Shown piece after piece: positions 12,945-23,691 of a DNA stretch of 64,000 nucleotides. Origin of the DNA: Tubulanus polymorphus. Its lineage: Eukaryota > Nemertea > Palaeonemertea > Tubulaniformes > Tubulanidae. Where the stretch lies: the NCBI RefSeq assembly GCF_964204645.1, contig NC_134031.1:18659307-18723306 (forward strand), written 5' to 3'. A model generated the notes under the pieces. That model was not told the DNA's origin. It was given only the letters and a program-made list of their open reading frames with translations, and searched no databases. Every line of letters begins with the position of its first letter. Positions within the stretch are counted from its first letter, which is position 1. The position numbers and the translations under genes are program-made.

Positions 12945-15900
12945 AGTAGCTGATCCTCAGGATAATGTTCTCAAAGTTCCTCAGAATTTGGAGAAAAAGG
13001 TTTGTTCAAAGTGATGTGGTTCAGATTGAGTTAAATTGAAATTTAGCCAATCAGATTACAGAATGACATGATTCAGCCAATCAGATTTGAGGATGACATG
13101 ATTCAGCCAATCAGATTCCAGAATGACATGGTTCAGCCAATCGGATTCCAGAATGACACAATTCAGACAATCAAATCCTAGAATAACATGATTTCAGCCA
13201 ATCAGATTCACAATTTATCGGAAACTTTACATTTCACTTTCAGGATGAACATCAGCAGGATGGACCACAACAGCCTGATGCAAGTAAGTTAGACATTTTC
13301 TTAATATAATTATCTAATATAAAAATTGTGGAAATATCTGTCTATCTGATAAACTGCCTCCTTTCGCCTAATGCCAGGATTTCTCTAAGAACGGAACATC
13401 TTAGAACTAGTCAAAATTGAACCCCATTAACACCATAGATATCTGATATATGGGTGGAATATTGGGGCTTGAATGCAGTGTTACTACGGTAGATCAGATT
13501 TTAACTGATTAAGAAAACCTTTCTAAAAGATGAGCTATTCTAATGTATCGGAAACTTGACCTTTTGTAATCTTTGTTTCCATAACTGTTTTTGTTGCCTT
13601 TTTGTATAGATGACGAAAAACAACAAATGAAACCACCTCCTAAAGACAACCTGGTAAGACAACCACTTTTATACCATCAGAAATCTTAATTCCGCTGGAA
13701 AATGGCTGCCTGCGTGAAACCATGTATGACATCACTGACCTTAGCTTTTTAGTTCATTTCTAATGAATGAAATCGTTTTGAACAACGATGATGTCATAGG
13801 GTGATTTTTGTAGGCAGCCATGTTTCCCGAAAGTGTCTGAGAAGCTTATTTTCGAGTAGTTTATGGCTTGAAGAGGTATTTCCAGGTTTGCTTGATATGG
13901 ATTATTGTAGTATTTATGATAGCTACTGATGGCATGCTTGAATATAGCTAATACAGTCAAACTCATTAGTAAAGTCATTACTGAAATCATCTCTATTTTT
14001 GAGTTCCAATTTGTATTTCCAATTCAATTTACTCAGTTTTAGTCATCAATAAGAATGTTCACAAAACTTAAACAAGTTTGATTTTAATAAAGTGTGTACG
14101 TCGTCATTTGGATCATGGACGTCAATGTTTGGCAATTCATTGACGATTAATGATTTTCCCAACTATGATGACTTTTGATGAGTTTCACTGTTTTCAATTA
14201 AGTAATGAGACGAGTAGTACTGTATAGGTTAACTATTTATTTGACGCACGAGCTTTCGCTTATAGCTTTGCTTATTCTAATGAATAGAAGCTTCATCAGG
14301 TGAATGAGTCACTCATTCACCTGATGAAGCTTCTATTCATTAGAAGCGAAAGCTCGTGCGTCTAAATAAATAGTTAACCTATACAGTACTACTCGTCTCG
14401 TTACTTATTTTAAACCTGGTTAACACGACTACTGTAGGAATGTTTTCCATTTTGAATGCTTCACACACGTCGTAGTTCCTTCGCGGTGATATCGGTTGAT
14501 AGGTGACTTTATTATCATGGTCAGCTGAGGAATCTTCATCTAAACAAGTTGTGCTTCGCGCTTCTTTGATGGTGCCAGAAAATTCCGCCTTATTCAAGAA
14601 AGACGTTGGAAATTTTGCAGTATTCAAAGATCTTCTTTCTACTCAGGAATTCAGTTCGGCAGTAGTTGTGGTTGAAGTTTTTGATGGACCTCATTACCCA
14701 GTTCCACAGTTCTTGGTTAAGATTCAGAAATGAACTCATTTCAAATTTGACCAACAACTCTGTGGAACCTGGTACCATGGGTCTATGTAGCTATTCGGCG
14801 GATTTTAAAATCTGGAATTTTAGAAGCATTTTTTGATTTTACTTCATCTGTGGCTGTAGAGGTTCTGATTTTAGCGTAGATCTTTTTTTCGGTCGAGGAG
14901 TTTTCGAGTCGCTTGGAAACAAAACGATTTCACGCATGTTGTCGGTGCTGGTGAGAGCCACGAGAAAAATCGCTTGAAAATAGAAACTGCTGCCCTTCTG
15001 ATCGCGGAAACAACATCGTAAAAACACTTTATTGAAAATTCCGTGTTCGATTTGAAAAATTGTTGAATTATTTCTCTAACATTTTACAGGGGATAAAAAA
15101 GGAGGAGAAACCAAAAGCACTATGAAAAAACAGACATCTTGCACACTTACATTGAAAGAAAAAATATCAAAATATTGAATTTATAAGAAAATTATGAAGG
15201 CAAAATATGATCTTGTCGACGCATTAAAATGTGTTAGAACTATCTTTAAGTTGATGATCATTTATTATTAATTAAACATTTGAATCAGTGAATGTTAACC
15301 TCATCAAAAGATTTTATTATGTTCCTATATTGTATTAGACCCTTTCATTATGTAGCTCATTCCTAGGTTATAGACTTCTCTAATAGGTTTAAGTTAGTCT
15401 ATACAAAACCTTTTTGGTTTTTAATAATTTTCTTTAGACGGTTAGAAAAGACACAATTTTAGATTAGTTCTGGGAAAATTTGATTTAGCGTAGATTTTTT
15501 AGATTCGTTTAGAAACGCATTTATTTCATTTCTTTAGATTTCAATTTTGATGAAAAATAGAAATCATGATATACGTGAAAATTTCAAGAATAACTTCAAA
15601 ATTTCATTTGAAATATTGTTTGAAATCAGATTTTAAAACGATCACATTGAAAACTAAATCGATGTATTTATTCGCTTCAATCAAATTATAACAAAAAAAA
15701 CATACAAAAACGTTGTTTTCAATAGAGTGAAAAAAATTCCACAACACCAGCGGCAGCAGCAGCAGCAGCAGCAGCAACCGTACATGCAGCAGCAGCAGCA
15801 GTAGCTGCAGAGCCAGATAAAGAGACACAAAAAGCAGCTGAAGCGGATGCTGATGCGGCAGCACTAACTGAGTCGATGAAAAAGAAGGTGACCGAAGCTG

Positions 15901-18900
15901 CTGCGAATGCGGAGCCAGAAAATGAGGTACCAAATGTAGCTAAAGTGATTGCAGATGCTGCCAATGCTGCAGATGCTGAAGACGCACCGGCAGATGGTAT
16001 AGTCTTCCATCATGGAGGCAATAAAGAAGGAAAAGTGTTTCTACCGATAGGGAAGGGTCAGGGGGGAGCAAAACGGCTCGCTGATTTATTGAAAAATATG
16101 CCACGAGAAAATTAAGAGACAAAAAACTGTTTATAGCCGCAAAACAATGCAATACAGTCAACTTAACTCTGGAGATGGCAGTTTAATGACTACGATTCTA
16201 GGTCCACAGTTTTGTGGGTTTTATATGACTGTGGACCCAGTTCCACAATTGTGAGGGTTTGATTTGCCTCTGGATCCAGCTCCATAGTTGGGGAATTTGA
16301 AATTTCATGCGACTCTTGGTCCGCTTTGGCTACGTGGACTGACATAGTTATTTCTGTTTAGAGTTCATTTGTTCGTACTGTATCGTAGAGCAGTGTGTTC
16401 GCTGAATATAAACGTTTAGCTTGAAAAATACCTGTTTATTTATGTTTGGAAAGGAAGAAAAGTGACTTGATTCTACAGCGGAACCTTGTTACAAACAGGC
16501 TTCGTTGAACAGGATTATTCAAACAAATTTTTCATTAATGTCAATATATCTGATAAACTGTTATCAAGGTTCCACTGTATATTATGGAGTTATATTGAAA
16601 TTTTCTTTGTTGAATCAGGGAAGTGTAATGATACTTCCCTGGTTGAATATTATGTGGATTACAAACTGCTGAACATATTTTAATTACTATGCGCCTTTAT
16701 TGAACAAATTCAACTTTATAAACTTTAACATCTCATTCTTGTAGATTTCTCCTTCATGTTTGATCGATTAGAAATATTCAGAGGGCTTCCATTAGAGAGC
16801 TTTTATAGTTCCACTGTTTATAGTCCTCAATTCATTTTATCGCTTCTGCAGCTTGCTTTGAATGAGTCAGAGTTCATGGATCCAGATCCACAGTTGTGTG
16901 GGTTTAATTAGACTCTGGATCCAGTTCAACAGTTGGGAAAATTTGAAATTCGAGCACATATATTATGTATGTCTAGTTGAATGTATTTAAATGAATTCGT
17001 TGCTTTGAATTGTGGATCAGGACCCAGAATTTCACTATAACAGTAAACTGATCTGTTTCATGTAAATATAAGTGTCACATGTTGATGTATTTAGTCACAT
17101 CTTATTAAATGGAATTTGTATTTCATCACACGCTGTTGTCTGAAGGTTTAAAGCTTTCTGTTCTTTTATTAATCAGTTTTCAATAAACTATTGCATAATT
17201 TATGAGTATTCTGATTCAATGTTGTTTGCTGTGTTTTTAGTTTTGTAGTTAGTTATCTCGTGCGTCTGTGTTTACGAGGTTTGGGCTCATTCGTCTGCCC
17301 TCTTCCTTATTGCATCGTGTCATTGGGAATGATTTTGTGATCTCTATGGAATGTTGTTTGTTTCTGTAGTTATAGAGGAACATGGTAGAACTAAAACTGA
17401 CCTACGCGATCATACAGTGGCTGATCCTGCCTACCTCTTGAACAGTCCCCTTATTTCGGATGAGTGGAAATTAAAATAGACATCCCCAAAAAAAGCATCT
17501 GGAGGTGGGTGGTGAAATTTCAAGATTTTTTGGGGGGGTATGGCCTCTGTGGCGCTGTGATAATGGTCTGAGCAGTACTGATCAGGAACTGAGGGTGTGG
17601 ATCCACCCTGTAATGGGAATATGGACGTATTACATCTGTGATATGATCTGGGGGATCATATTCTACAATTGTAGATTATCTCTGTTCTTATGTCATGTTC
17701 AGATGTCAACTATCAACTGCTTAACTCTGAGAATCAGTTGCTTAATAGCACGACTGACCGCACCTTTTGAACGACTTGCCTCAGGATAACAAAAAAAATA
17801 TCTCAACAAGAATTTTGATAAAGCACCTCTGGTGGAATTGGTGTCAGGTATATACGTAATCAAAATCTCTATTCATTTCATCGAAAATTACAAGTGTAAA
17901 ATATATCTTCAGGTCGAACACAGAGGTCAAGGTCAACAGAATCCATTAGACTCTGTTCCGCAGCCGGCAGACGTGAAAGTTGCCGGCGATAGTCAAAACG
18001 CTAACGACGACGAACTCAATCGAATGAAAGGAGCCGAAAATATCGTACACGGTGGCGCCCCCGCTGGCGATCAGGTGAACCAACTTCACAAACCCGAGTT
18101 ACACAACGTGAAACCGATAGAAACCGACGCCGGTAAAGATCAGGTGGACGAACCACCGGTTCAGAAACGTAACACGGTGGATGAGAAGGTACAATTCACG
18201 GGAAATAGATGCATTTTGAGGTTTTGTCGTAAACCGTGGTACATTACAGCGTAGCTTGATTACCTATTGTAGTGAACCATGGACTCGAGACAAACCATAA
18301 AACTGCTATCTGAACTCTAACCATTATTCATTTCATCCTAAGTTGTAGTTGAATTTACATTTACATTTAATCTGAATCATTAATTATGTACAAATATTTG
18401 TCCAATGAACTACTTTATATACCCAAAAAAACCATGGAATCTCAACCATGAGTAGATTGAACCGAACTGAAATTGTAAGTTTTGAATTTTGAGTATAAGC
18501 TGTAACTTGTTAACTGTTTTTTTTTTTTCTAAACAGGTACAAGACGAAGAAGAGCCAGTAGAAAAACAACGTCAAGGTCAAGGTCAAAATGAAGGTCAGT
18601 GAATGAATGTTTTTTATGCTTTCGATTTGATCCGAGTTGCGTTAGACGAGGCTAAGCGTTTACAGAGACCAGAACCTATTTTAGTTCTATAGCCACTATT
18701 ACAACTTGAGACCATTTTTAAGTTGCATTCAACTGTACTATTGGGTACCGGGTAGTTAATATATAAATGAGTTGAATTTGTATTGCTTACGTTCATTTAT
18801 TATCTATTATTTTTAGAGAGTTTAGAAGTGATGTAAGGGTTTGTTTTTTTAAATCTCGTATGAATTTAGTTCGCTAACATTTTAATCGCTTATTGTTGAT

Positions 18901-19555
18901 AAAGTATTTCACCACAGTGCGCGATGAGTGACCTAATCAACAATGATCTTAATATAATCGAGTCTAATTAGAAATGTAACAGCTTAAACCTCAATAGCCG
19001 GTTCCACAGTTGTAGAATAATTGATAATGACTAATGTTGACTGAAGAGTGTTTTTATCAGCCACAGGGGCTTGTATTTGAAGTTTGGGGGTGAACTGTAG
19101 CTTAGATCATCCAGTATCCCTAGTACTTTCTTTTTATATGTATTACCAGGGATACTGGATGATCTAAGCTACAGTTCACCCCCAAACTTTAAATACGAGC
19201 CCCTGTGGTATGAGCTACAGCTATGGACCTGGTTTCATAGATCACCTTCAAATAACCTTTCGTTTCAATCATTTTCAAACCATGTTATTTCCATAGGAAA
19301 ACTTGAAGGCTAAAATGGTAACATTTTAATAAAATCTAACTGGTTTTCTGGTGATTTTAGTTTAAAAAGTTTCTTTACTATCATTCCATTAGGGAAAATA
19401 ATCGATATACCGTAATCTTTGCTAATACCTAAACAGCTTAGTGAATAGTGGCTTTAATTTCAGTCCATGAATTTGAATATTGAACTTGTGTAATACATTA
19501 ATATTTTGTCATTTTTATTTCTACAGAAGGGGAGGAAGATGATTACAATGCCTGA
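5884..19555 (+). CDS. GOLIM4: GOLIM4/GPP130-like Golgi integral membrane protein
   Basis: Thirteen exons: 5884-6061, 8636-8710, 8947-9038, 9519-9669, 9778-9860, 10311-10364, 10473-10610, 12853-12999, 13244-13283, 13610-13653, 17913-18188, 18537-18594 and 19527-19555. Phases agree throughout and give about 454 residues. Residues 1-10 are basic and cytosolic, and about 12-30 form one signal-anchor helix. A lumenal coiled coil follows, including VYEHKARLEKTLQKDKESHK, which closely matches vertebrate GOLIM4. Then come an Asn/Ser/Thr-rich segment with NRT, NGT and NST sequons, a Gln-rich run in the 12853 exon, and an acidic C-terminus ending EEDDYNA. Vertebrate GOLIM4 is a type II cis-Golgi protein that cycles through endosomes and is longer (about 700 residues). 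Related GOLM1/CASC4 proteins are the alternative call. Start: the first ATG, giving the basic-hydrophobic anchor. Confidence 0.82.
6647..6757. mobile_element. MITE of the TTCCACAGTT family (best-preserved copy)
   Basis: Terminal inverted repeats of about 20 bases: left AACCCAGTTCCACAGTTGT, right ACAACTGTGGAACCGGGTCC. About 70 bases of near-palindromic AT-rich filler containing GTTAACTCAATGAAA lie between. It sits in GOLIM4 intron 1. Confidence 0.65.
8214..8479 (+). repeat. Perfect 133-bp tandem duplication
   Basis: Two adjacent 133-base copies, 8214-8346 and 8347-8479, look identical at every base. They lie in GOLIM4 intron 1, about 150 bases before the exon at 8636. Absence of any difference implies a recent duplication or an assembly artefact. 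Confidence 0.85.
10746..10856. mobile_element. Degenerate TTCCACAGTT-family element
   Basis: It begins ATCCAGTTCCACAATTC and ends with two GGAAC/TTCCAC motifs of the family. The internal GTTAACTC blocks are decayed. It lies in the long GOLIM4 intron 10611-12852, where I recognise no exon. Confidence 0.35.
13043..13208 (+). repeat. Minisatellite of about 32 bp carrying CCAAT-box motifs
   Basis: Five to six units of about 32 bases, each with AGCCAATCAGATT and AGAATGACATGATTC. It lies in the short GOLIM4 intron 13000-13243. Most units match the NF-Y consensus core CCAATCAG on the plus strand. Confidence 0.75.
13696..13828. mobile_element. Short inverted-repeat element, ATGGCTGCC family
   Basis: Left end GGAAAATGGCTGCCTGC, right end TAGGCAGCCATGTTTCCC, an inverted pair of about 18 bases. 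Inner arms with ATGACATCA and TGATGTCAT also pair. It is about 133 bases long and lies in a GOLIM4 intron. A weaker copy is at 2249-2369, and a fragment near 57850-57945 looks related. Confidence 0.6.
14198..14408. mobile_element. Foldback element with hammerhead-like core motif
   Basis: A near-perfect palindrome of about 210 bases centred on 14309 (GAATGAGTCACTCATTC). Arms run from AAGTAATGAGACGAGTAG to its mirror. The left arm has about 15 extra bases near 14263-14277. On the plus strand the right arm contains CTGATGA, a six-pair stem GCTTCT/AGAAGC with loop ATTCATT, GAAA, and GCTCGTGCGTC, the order of the hammerhead ribozyme core. The mirrored arm gives a related form on the minus strand. 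It lies in GOLIM4 intron 13654-15725. Confidence 0.65.
14696..14775. mobile_element. Short TTCCACAGTT-family element
   Basis: Left end ACCCAGTTCCACAGTTCTTG and right end CAACTCTGTGGAACCTGGTACC form an inverted pair around an AT-rich centre with ATGAACTCATTTCAAA. Confidence 0.5.
15726..16115 (+). CDS. GOLIM4: Alternative last exon of the GOLIM4-like gene
   Basis: A 390-base open stretch follows a TTTCAATAG acceptor and is in phase 0 with the exon ending at 13653. It runs to TAA at 16113-16115. It begins SEKNSTTPAAAAAA, carries two polyalanine runs, and has an Ala/Asp/Glu-rich middle. Its distinct C-terminus includes FHHGGNKEGKVFLPIGKGQG and ends near MPREN. The next exon (17913) is also phase 0, so skipping or using this exon both keep the frame. 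Used, it would give a 463-residue isoform lacking the acidic DDYNA end. Possible internal donors (GT at 15927) cannot be excluded. AATAAA at 17182-17187 could end this transcript. Confidence 0.6.
   Translation, partial: SEKNSTTPAAAAAAAAATVHAAAAAVAAEPDKETQKAAEADADAAALTESMKKKVTEAAANAEPENEVPNVAKVIADAANAADAEDAPADGIVFHHGGNKEGKVFLPIGKGQGGAKRLADLLKNMPREN
16189..16945 (+). repeat. Low-copy units related to the 39-bp minisatellite
   Basis: About three units at 16189-16305 and two at 16870-16945 share a GGATCCAGNTCCACAGTTGTGTGGGTTTAATTAGACTC-like pattern (shown as a consensus of separate parts, not one run). This is the reverse complement of the unit amplified at 21081-22370. They lie in the 3' part of the alternative GOLIM4 transcript and may represent an early stage of array growth. 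Confidence 0.5.
17182..17187 (+). other. Possible poly(A) signal for the short GOLIM4 isoform
   Basis: AATAAA lies about 1.07 kb after the alternative stop at 16115 and before the next constitutive exon at 17913. It would suit a transcript ending in the alternative exon. Nothing else fixes its use. Confidence 0.3.
17483..17620 (+). repeat. Dispersed repeat with GCATCTGGAGGTG
   Basis: The string GCATCTGGAGGTG, then a TTCAAGATTTTTTGGGGGGG-type tract and GTGTGGATCCACCC, recurs in the same order at about 25050-25215 (GCATCTGGAGGTGAAAG, TTTTCTGGGGGGC, GGCTGGATCCGCC). Termini were not resolved. It lies in the GOLIM4 intron before exon 17913. Confidence 0.4.
19061..19208. repeat. Long hairpin in the last GOLIM4 intron
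   Basis: Arms of about 63 bases, 19061-19122 and 19147-19208, are almost perfectly inverted (ends CCACAGGGGCTTGTATTTG and AAATACGAGCCCCTGTGG). A loop of about 25 bases separates them. If transcribed it would form long double-stranded RNA. A foldback transposon is the likely origin. Confidence 0.7.
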
Positions 19556-20727
19556 ACGATTCCTGAACGAGTTTCAATCATTTCATCTCGAGAAGAAGTT
19601 CAAACTTCATTTCAATTTCATTTCTACCGATCGAATCGACTTGTGAATTCAGACGCCGTGGTCGTCGTTCCTTTGCGCTTTCAAAAAACAATAAAATGAA
19701 TAGCCGCGAACACGCGAGCGTTTTTGACCTGGGTGAAATTTAGCCCCTGCCAGATTAGGCCCGGGCTAAGCGTTCACACTGGTGCCAAATGGGTCCATGC
19801 CTGTTTGACACAGCCCAAAAACATCGCACTAGGGCTGTACCAATTTTTATCATGGGTTGATTTATTTGGTGCGAGTGCTAACTGGTTCTGGTAGTGACTC
19901 ACTTGCTACAGCATCGTTTTGATAGCATTTTAGTTAACGACGAGTCAGTGATTTATAGGTGAACGCGTTCTCTATTGAAGCACGGTCAAAATTTCACTCA
20001 GGTTTGATCTGGGGCGGTTTAACTCAGATCGTCTCCACGTGTTCGCGGCTGATGTAAGTAGCCCTAAAAACAAAGTCGGGTGTAGGTTTTCTCGAAGCAT
20101 TTTGATAATTGCGTTATGCAAATTTTCGTTCAACCGAGTTATGATTTATTTCCGTTTGTTTTTCTGCTAGAAATATGTCGGTAGTAGGTAATAAAGAGTC
20201 AGTGATGAAAGTACATTGTAATCATTCCATTGTATGAATCTGTGTATTGTGTACATTGCGCAATGTCGCATAGAATGTTTATTACGTGAACTAGAAAGTA
20301 GCATCTTGAAAATTTTTTACTAAGGGTTTGGGTTCACACTTCAGACCTCCCTGACTTATTTTCAAAAACCAATAAGATTGTAGTAAATTTGGGAATCGGC
20401 CAGTCAGATTCGAGATTATTGAAATCGAGCTAATTAGAGCACAGCTGGTTGAAACTATGGTCTTTATCCGCCAGTTATCTTTTTAACAACTGCAGCCCCT
20501 GAATTCTACTGACAAATTTTGTGAGAATGATTATCAAGATAATTATGTTGTTAATGTTTACAGTTTTTTTTTGTAATTGTATCTTAATTTATTTTAGAAA
20601 GATAGGGATTGATAGTTATATGTTAATAATAATGTTTTAAGTTAGTGTTAATCGACATCAATAACTGTCTTTAATACCTGGTGGTATTTTATTCATGAAA
20701 CTGTCACTATTAGATTGTATATTTGTG

Positions 20728-20830
20728 ACCCCAGTGAAGTTAATTACTTGTTCCTTATTCCTTATTCCGTTACTTATTGAGGAATATAAGGAATAAGGAA
20801 TAAGGAACAAGTAATGAACTTCACTGGGGT
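20728..20830. repeat. Hairpin of about 100 bp
   Basis: ACCCCAGTGAAGTT at the left end mirrors AACTTCACTGGGGT at the right. Between them ATTACTTGTTCCTTATTCC mirrors GGAATAAGGAACAAGTAAT. Arms are about 45 bases. It is 1.2 kb past the GOLIM4 stop. Confidence 0.7.
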
Positions 20831-21080
20831 ATATTTGTGTAGATTGCTGTTTGAGGATCTAGTTATTGTTTCTGAACACTTATGAAAAGCTCAGCTATAA
20901 GCTCACAAGTTCAACAGTTTGGATTTTAATGTTTGATTCTTGGCAGGTTGGAAATGAATACGACCCTACTCGAGCTCGGTCCTGGGGTACTGGGCAGCTG
21001 TTTCAAAGTCATACAGCTGTTGTACTGGTTCCTGCGTCAAATTAAACCTGCACATTTGTGGATTTGGTCCAGATCCAGAT

Positions 21081-22370
21081 TCAAATTAAACCCACACAAC
21101 TGTGGAACTAGTTTCAGAGTCAAATTAAACCCACACAACTGTGGAACTAGTTTCAGAGTCAAATTAAACCCACACAACTGTGGAACTAGTTTCAGAGTCT
21201 AATTAAACCCACACAACTGTGGAACTAGTTTCAGAGTCAAATTAAACCCACACAACTGTGGAACTAGTTTCAGAGTCAAATTAAACCCACACAACTGTGG
21301 AACTAGTTTCAGAGTCAAATTAAACCCACACAACTGTGGAACTAGTTTCAGAGTCAAATTAAACCCACAACTGTGGAACTAGTTTCAGAGTCAAATTAAA
21401 CCCACACAACTGTGGAAATAGTTTCAGAGTCAAATTAAACCCACACAACTGTGGAACTAGTTTCAGAGTCAAATTAAACCCACACAACTGTGGAACTAGT
21501 TTCAGAGTCAAATTAAACCCACACAACTGTGGAACTAGTTTCAGATTCAAATTAAACCCACAACTGTGGAACTAGTTTCAGAGTCAAATTAAACCAACAC
21601 AACTGTGGAACTAGTTTCAGATTCAAATTAAACCTACAACTGTGGAACTAGTTTCAGAGTCAAATTAAACCCACACAACTGTGGAACTAGTTTCAGATTC
21701 AAATTAAACCCACACAACTGTGGAACTAGTTTCAGAGTCAAATTAAACCCACACAACTGTGGAACTAGTTTCAGAGTCAAATTAAACCCACACAACTGTG
21801 GAACTAGTTTCAGAGTCAAATTAAACCCACACAACTGTGGAACTAGTTTCAGATTCAAATTAAACCCACAACTGTGGAACTAGTTTCAGAGTCAAATTTA
21901 AACCCACAACTGTGGAACTAGTTTCAGAGTCAAATTAAACCCACACAACTGTGGAACTAGTTTCAGATTCAAATTAAACCCACACAACTGTGGAACTAGT
22001 TTCAGAGTCAAATTAAACCCACACAACTGTGGAACTAGTTTCAGAGTCAAATTAAACCCACACAACTGTGGAACTAGTTTCAGAGTCTAATTAAACCCAC
22101 ACAACTGTGGAACTAGTTTCAGAGTCAAATTAAACCCACACAACTGTGGAACTAGTTTCAGATTCAAATTAAACCCACAACTGTGGAACTAGTTTCAGAG
22201 TCAAATTTAAACCCACAACTGTGGAACTAGTTTCAGAGTCAAATTAAACCCACACAACTGTGGAACTAGTTTCAGATTCAAATTAAACCCACAACTGTGG
22301 AACTAGTTTCAGAGTCAAATTAAACCCACACAACTGTGGAACTAGTTTCAGAGTCAAATTTAAACCCACT
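21081..22370 (+). repeat. 39-bp minisatellite, about 33 units
   Basis: Head-to-tail units of 39 bases contain TCAAATTAAACCCACACAAC then TGTGGAACTAGTTTCAGAG. Shorter 36-38-base variants lack AC in the CACACAAC part, and a CAGATTC variant replaces CAGAGTC. A run of variants beginning at 21841 is repeated at 22150, giving a higher-order period of about 309 bases (eight units). Each unit carries an inverted CCACA/TGTGG pair and the E-box-like CAACTG. The core resembles the ends of the dispersed TTCCACAGTT elements, so it probably grew from one. The repeats are contiguous without unique spacers, so this is not a CRISPR array. Confidence 0.93.
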
Positions 22371-23691
22371 AAACTTTTGAACTTGATTCAGAATCAGTAT
22401 TTGTCATTCATGATGAATGGTGTAGAATTCATTTGATTTTAGATATGCAGGGTAAATGATTGAAATCTTTGAGTAAATGTTAATTAATCAAAACAATTCA
22501 TAATCAAACAACTGTTATGCACAACTATGATAAATAATGCTAGATGATTGTATATATATATGTATGTATATCTATAGATCTAGTATGAAATGTTTGTATA
22601 TAATCTCTCTTCCCTCTTGTGTATCATGTACCTCGATTGGCAAAGCCTATTTTTGGATTTTGGATAACAACTGTGTAAATAGCAATCTTCGCTGTATAAA
22701 AAAATAAAAACTTTCTTATCTAAATTTATTGTTTTCTTATTTTTCATTTCCGTGTTCATCCTCGCAACTTGGATGGCCGTGGATGAAACCGCCCCTGGAA
22801 GATAACTAGAGATTATGACGGAGCAGTATTATGACCTTAGACCCCTTTAAAGACAAAGTACCAACTACTGAGGATTTTCCATGAGATATGTTAAGATGTC
22901 CCAGATCTTACATGTCTGTCACAATGAACTATGTTAAGATGTGCCGAGTCTCCCCCTTTGCCACTATGAGATATATTAAAATCTGTCGCCTACGCCATTA
23001 TGGGATGTGCCAAGATTTCGACAATGTTCACTGAAAACCAATCAGTAATTCTGTAGTTCTAACGTTATCACAGTTTTGCTCTCTGTAGATTTGGTGGGAT
23101 CCTTGACCATCGTTTTAGAGAGAAAAAAATAAATGATACAGAGTCAAGAGATGCTTGACAACCAAATAAACCATTGACGTGATAAATGACATCTACAAAA
23201 GTAAACACTAGACAACGATTTATATAATGTATTTTTCTATCAATTTATTATTAACAAAACTGCATAGATCAATACGAACGACGTTGAATTGAATAGAAAA
23301 TTAACAAAATCAAGCAACTTATTCATCATTGATTGTTCAGAATTCAGTCTGAAGTCTCCACTGGCACTGTATCGATAATAAGTACTGATTGCACAAGAAA
23401 GAGATTCCTAGGGAATTGCGGAAACATTTCATTAGCACGAGAAGCAGAATGTAACTACTAATCATTGAATTACAGAGAACAGTAAAAAAAACTGCATCTA
23501 GAAATTCTTATCGCTATTGTATGCATAGACGCAGTACTAGAAATACAACTTCCATAAATCTCTGATCAGTTCAAAATACTCGATCATTGCTCTTCGAACG
23601 GCTGAAGATTCTTTCACGAGTAAAAAGTTTTTCCACTATTTTGTCGAAGCGGTTAGAAAAATGATGCGTCGATGTTGAATCCATTTTATTC

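Larger units (their letters stand above)
19556..23691. other. GOLIM4 3' region and intergenic DNA before SLC35F6
   Basis: I see no gene. AATAAA at 19690-19695 is 135 bases after the GOLIM4 stop and is the likely main poly(A) signal. Another at 22703-22708 lies beyond the minisatellite. The open frames of 60-90 codons on both strands at 20933-21858 arise because the repeat unit is 13 codons long. A hairpin is at 20728-20830. The last few hundred bases should hold the SLC35F6 3' UTR, with a minus-strand AATAAA at 23684-23690 directly after the stop and another near 23243. Confidence 0.6.

Noticed and set aside
14379-14733. Possible gene on either strand next to the foldback element
   Set aside because: Overlapping open frames on both strands, no recognised domain, and no phase-compatible splice sites with GOLIM4.
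15604-15964. Minus-strand open frames rich in Leu or Ala
   Set aside because: Antisense of the GCA-repeat (polyalanine) exon of GOLIM4.
20933-21858. Open frames of 60-90 codons with a 13-residue repeat on both strands
   Set aside because: They exist only because the 39-base satellite unit is a multiple of three and lacks stops; there is no start context or independent sequence.
21081-22370. CRISPR-like direct repeats
   Set aside because: Units are contiguous with no unique spacers, and the genome is plainly eukaryotic.
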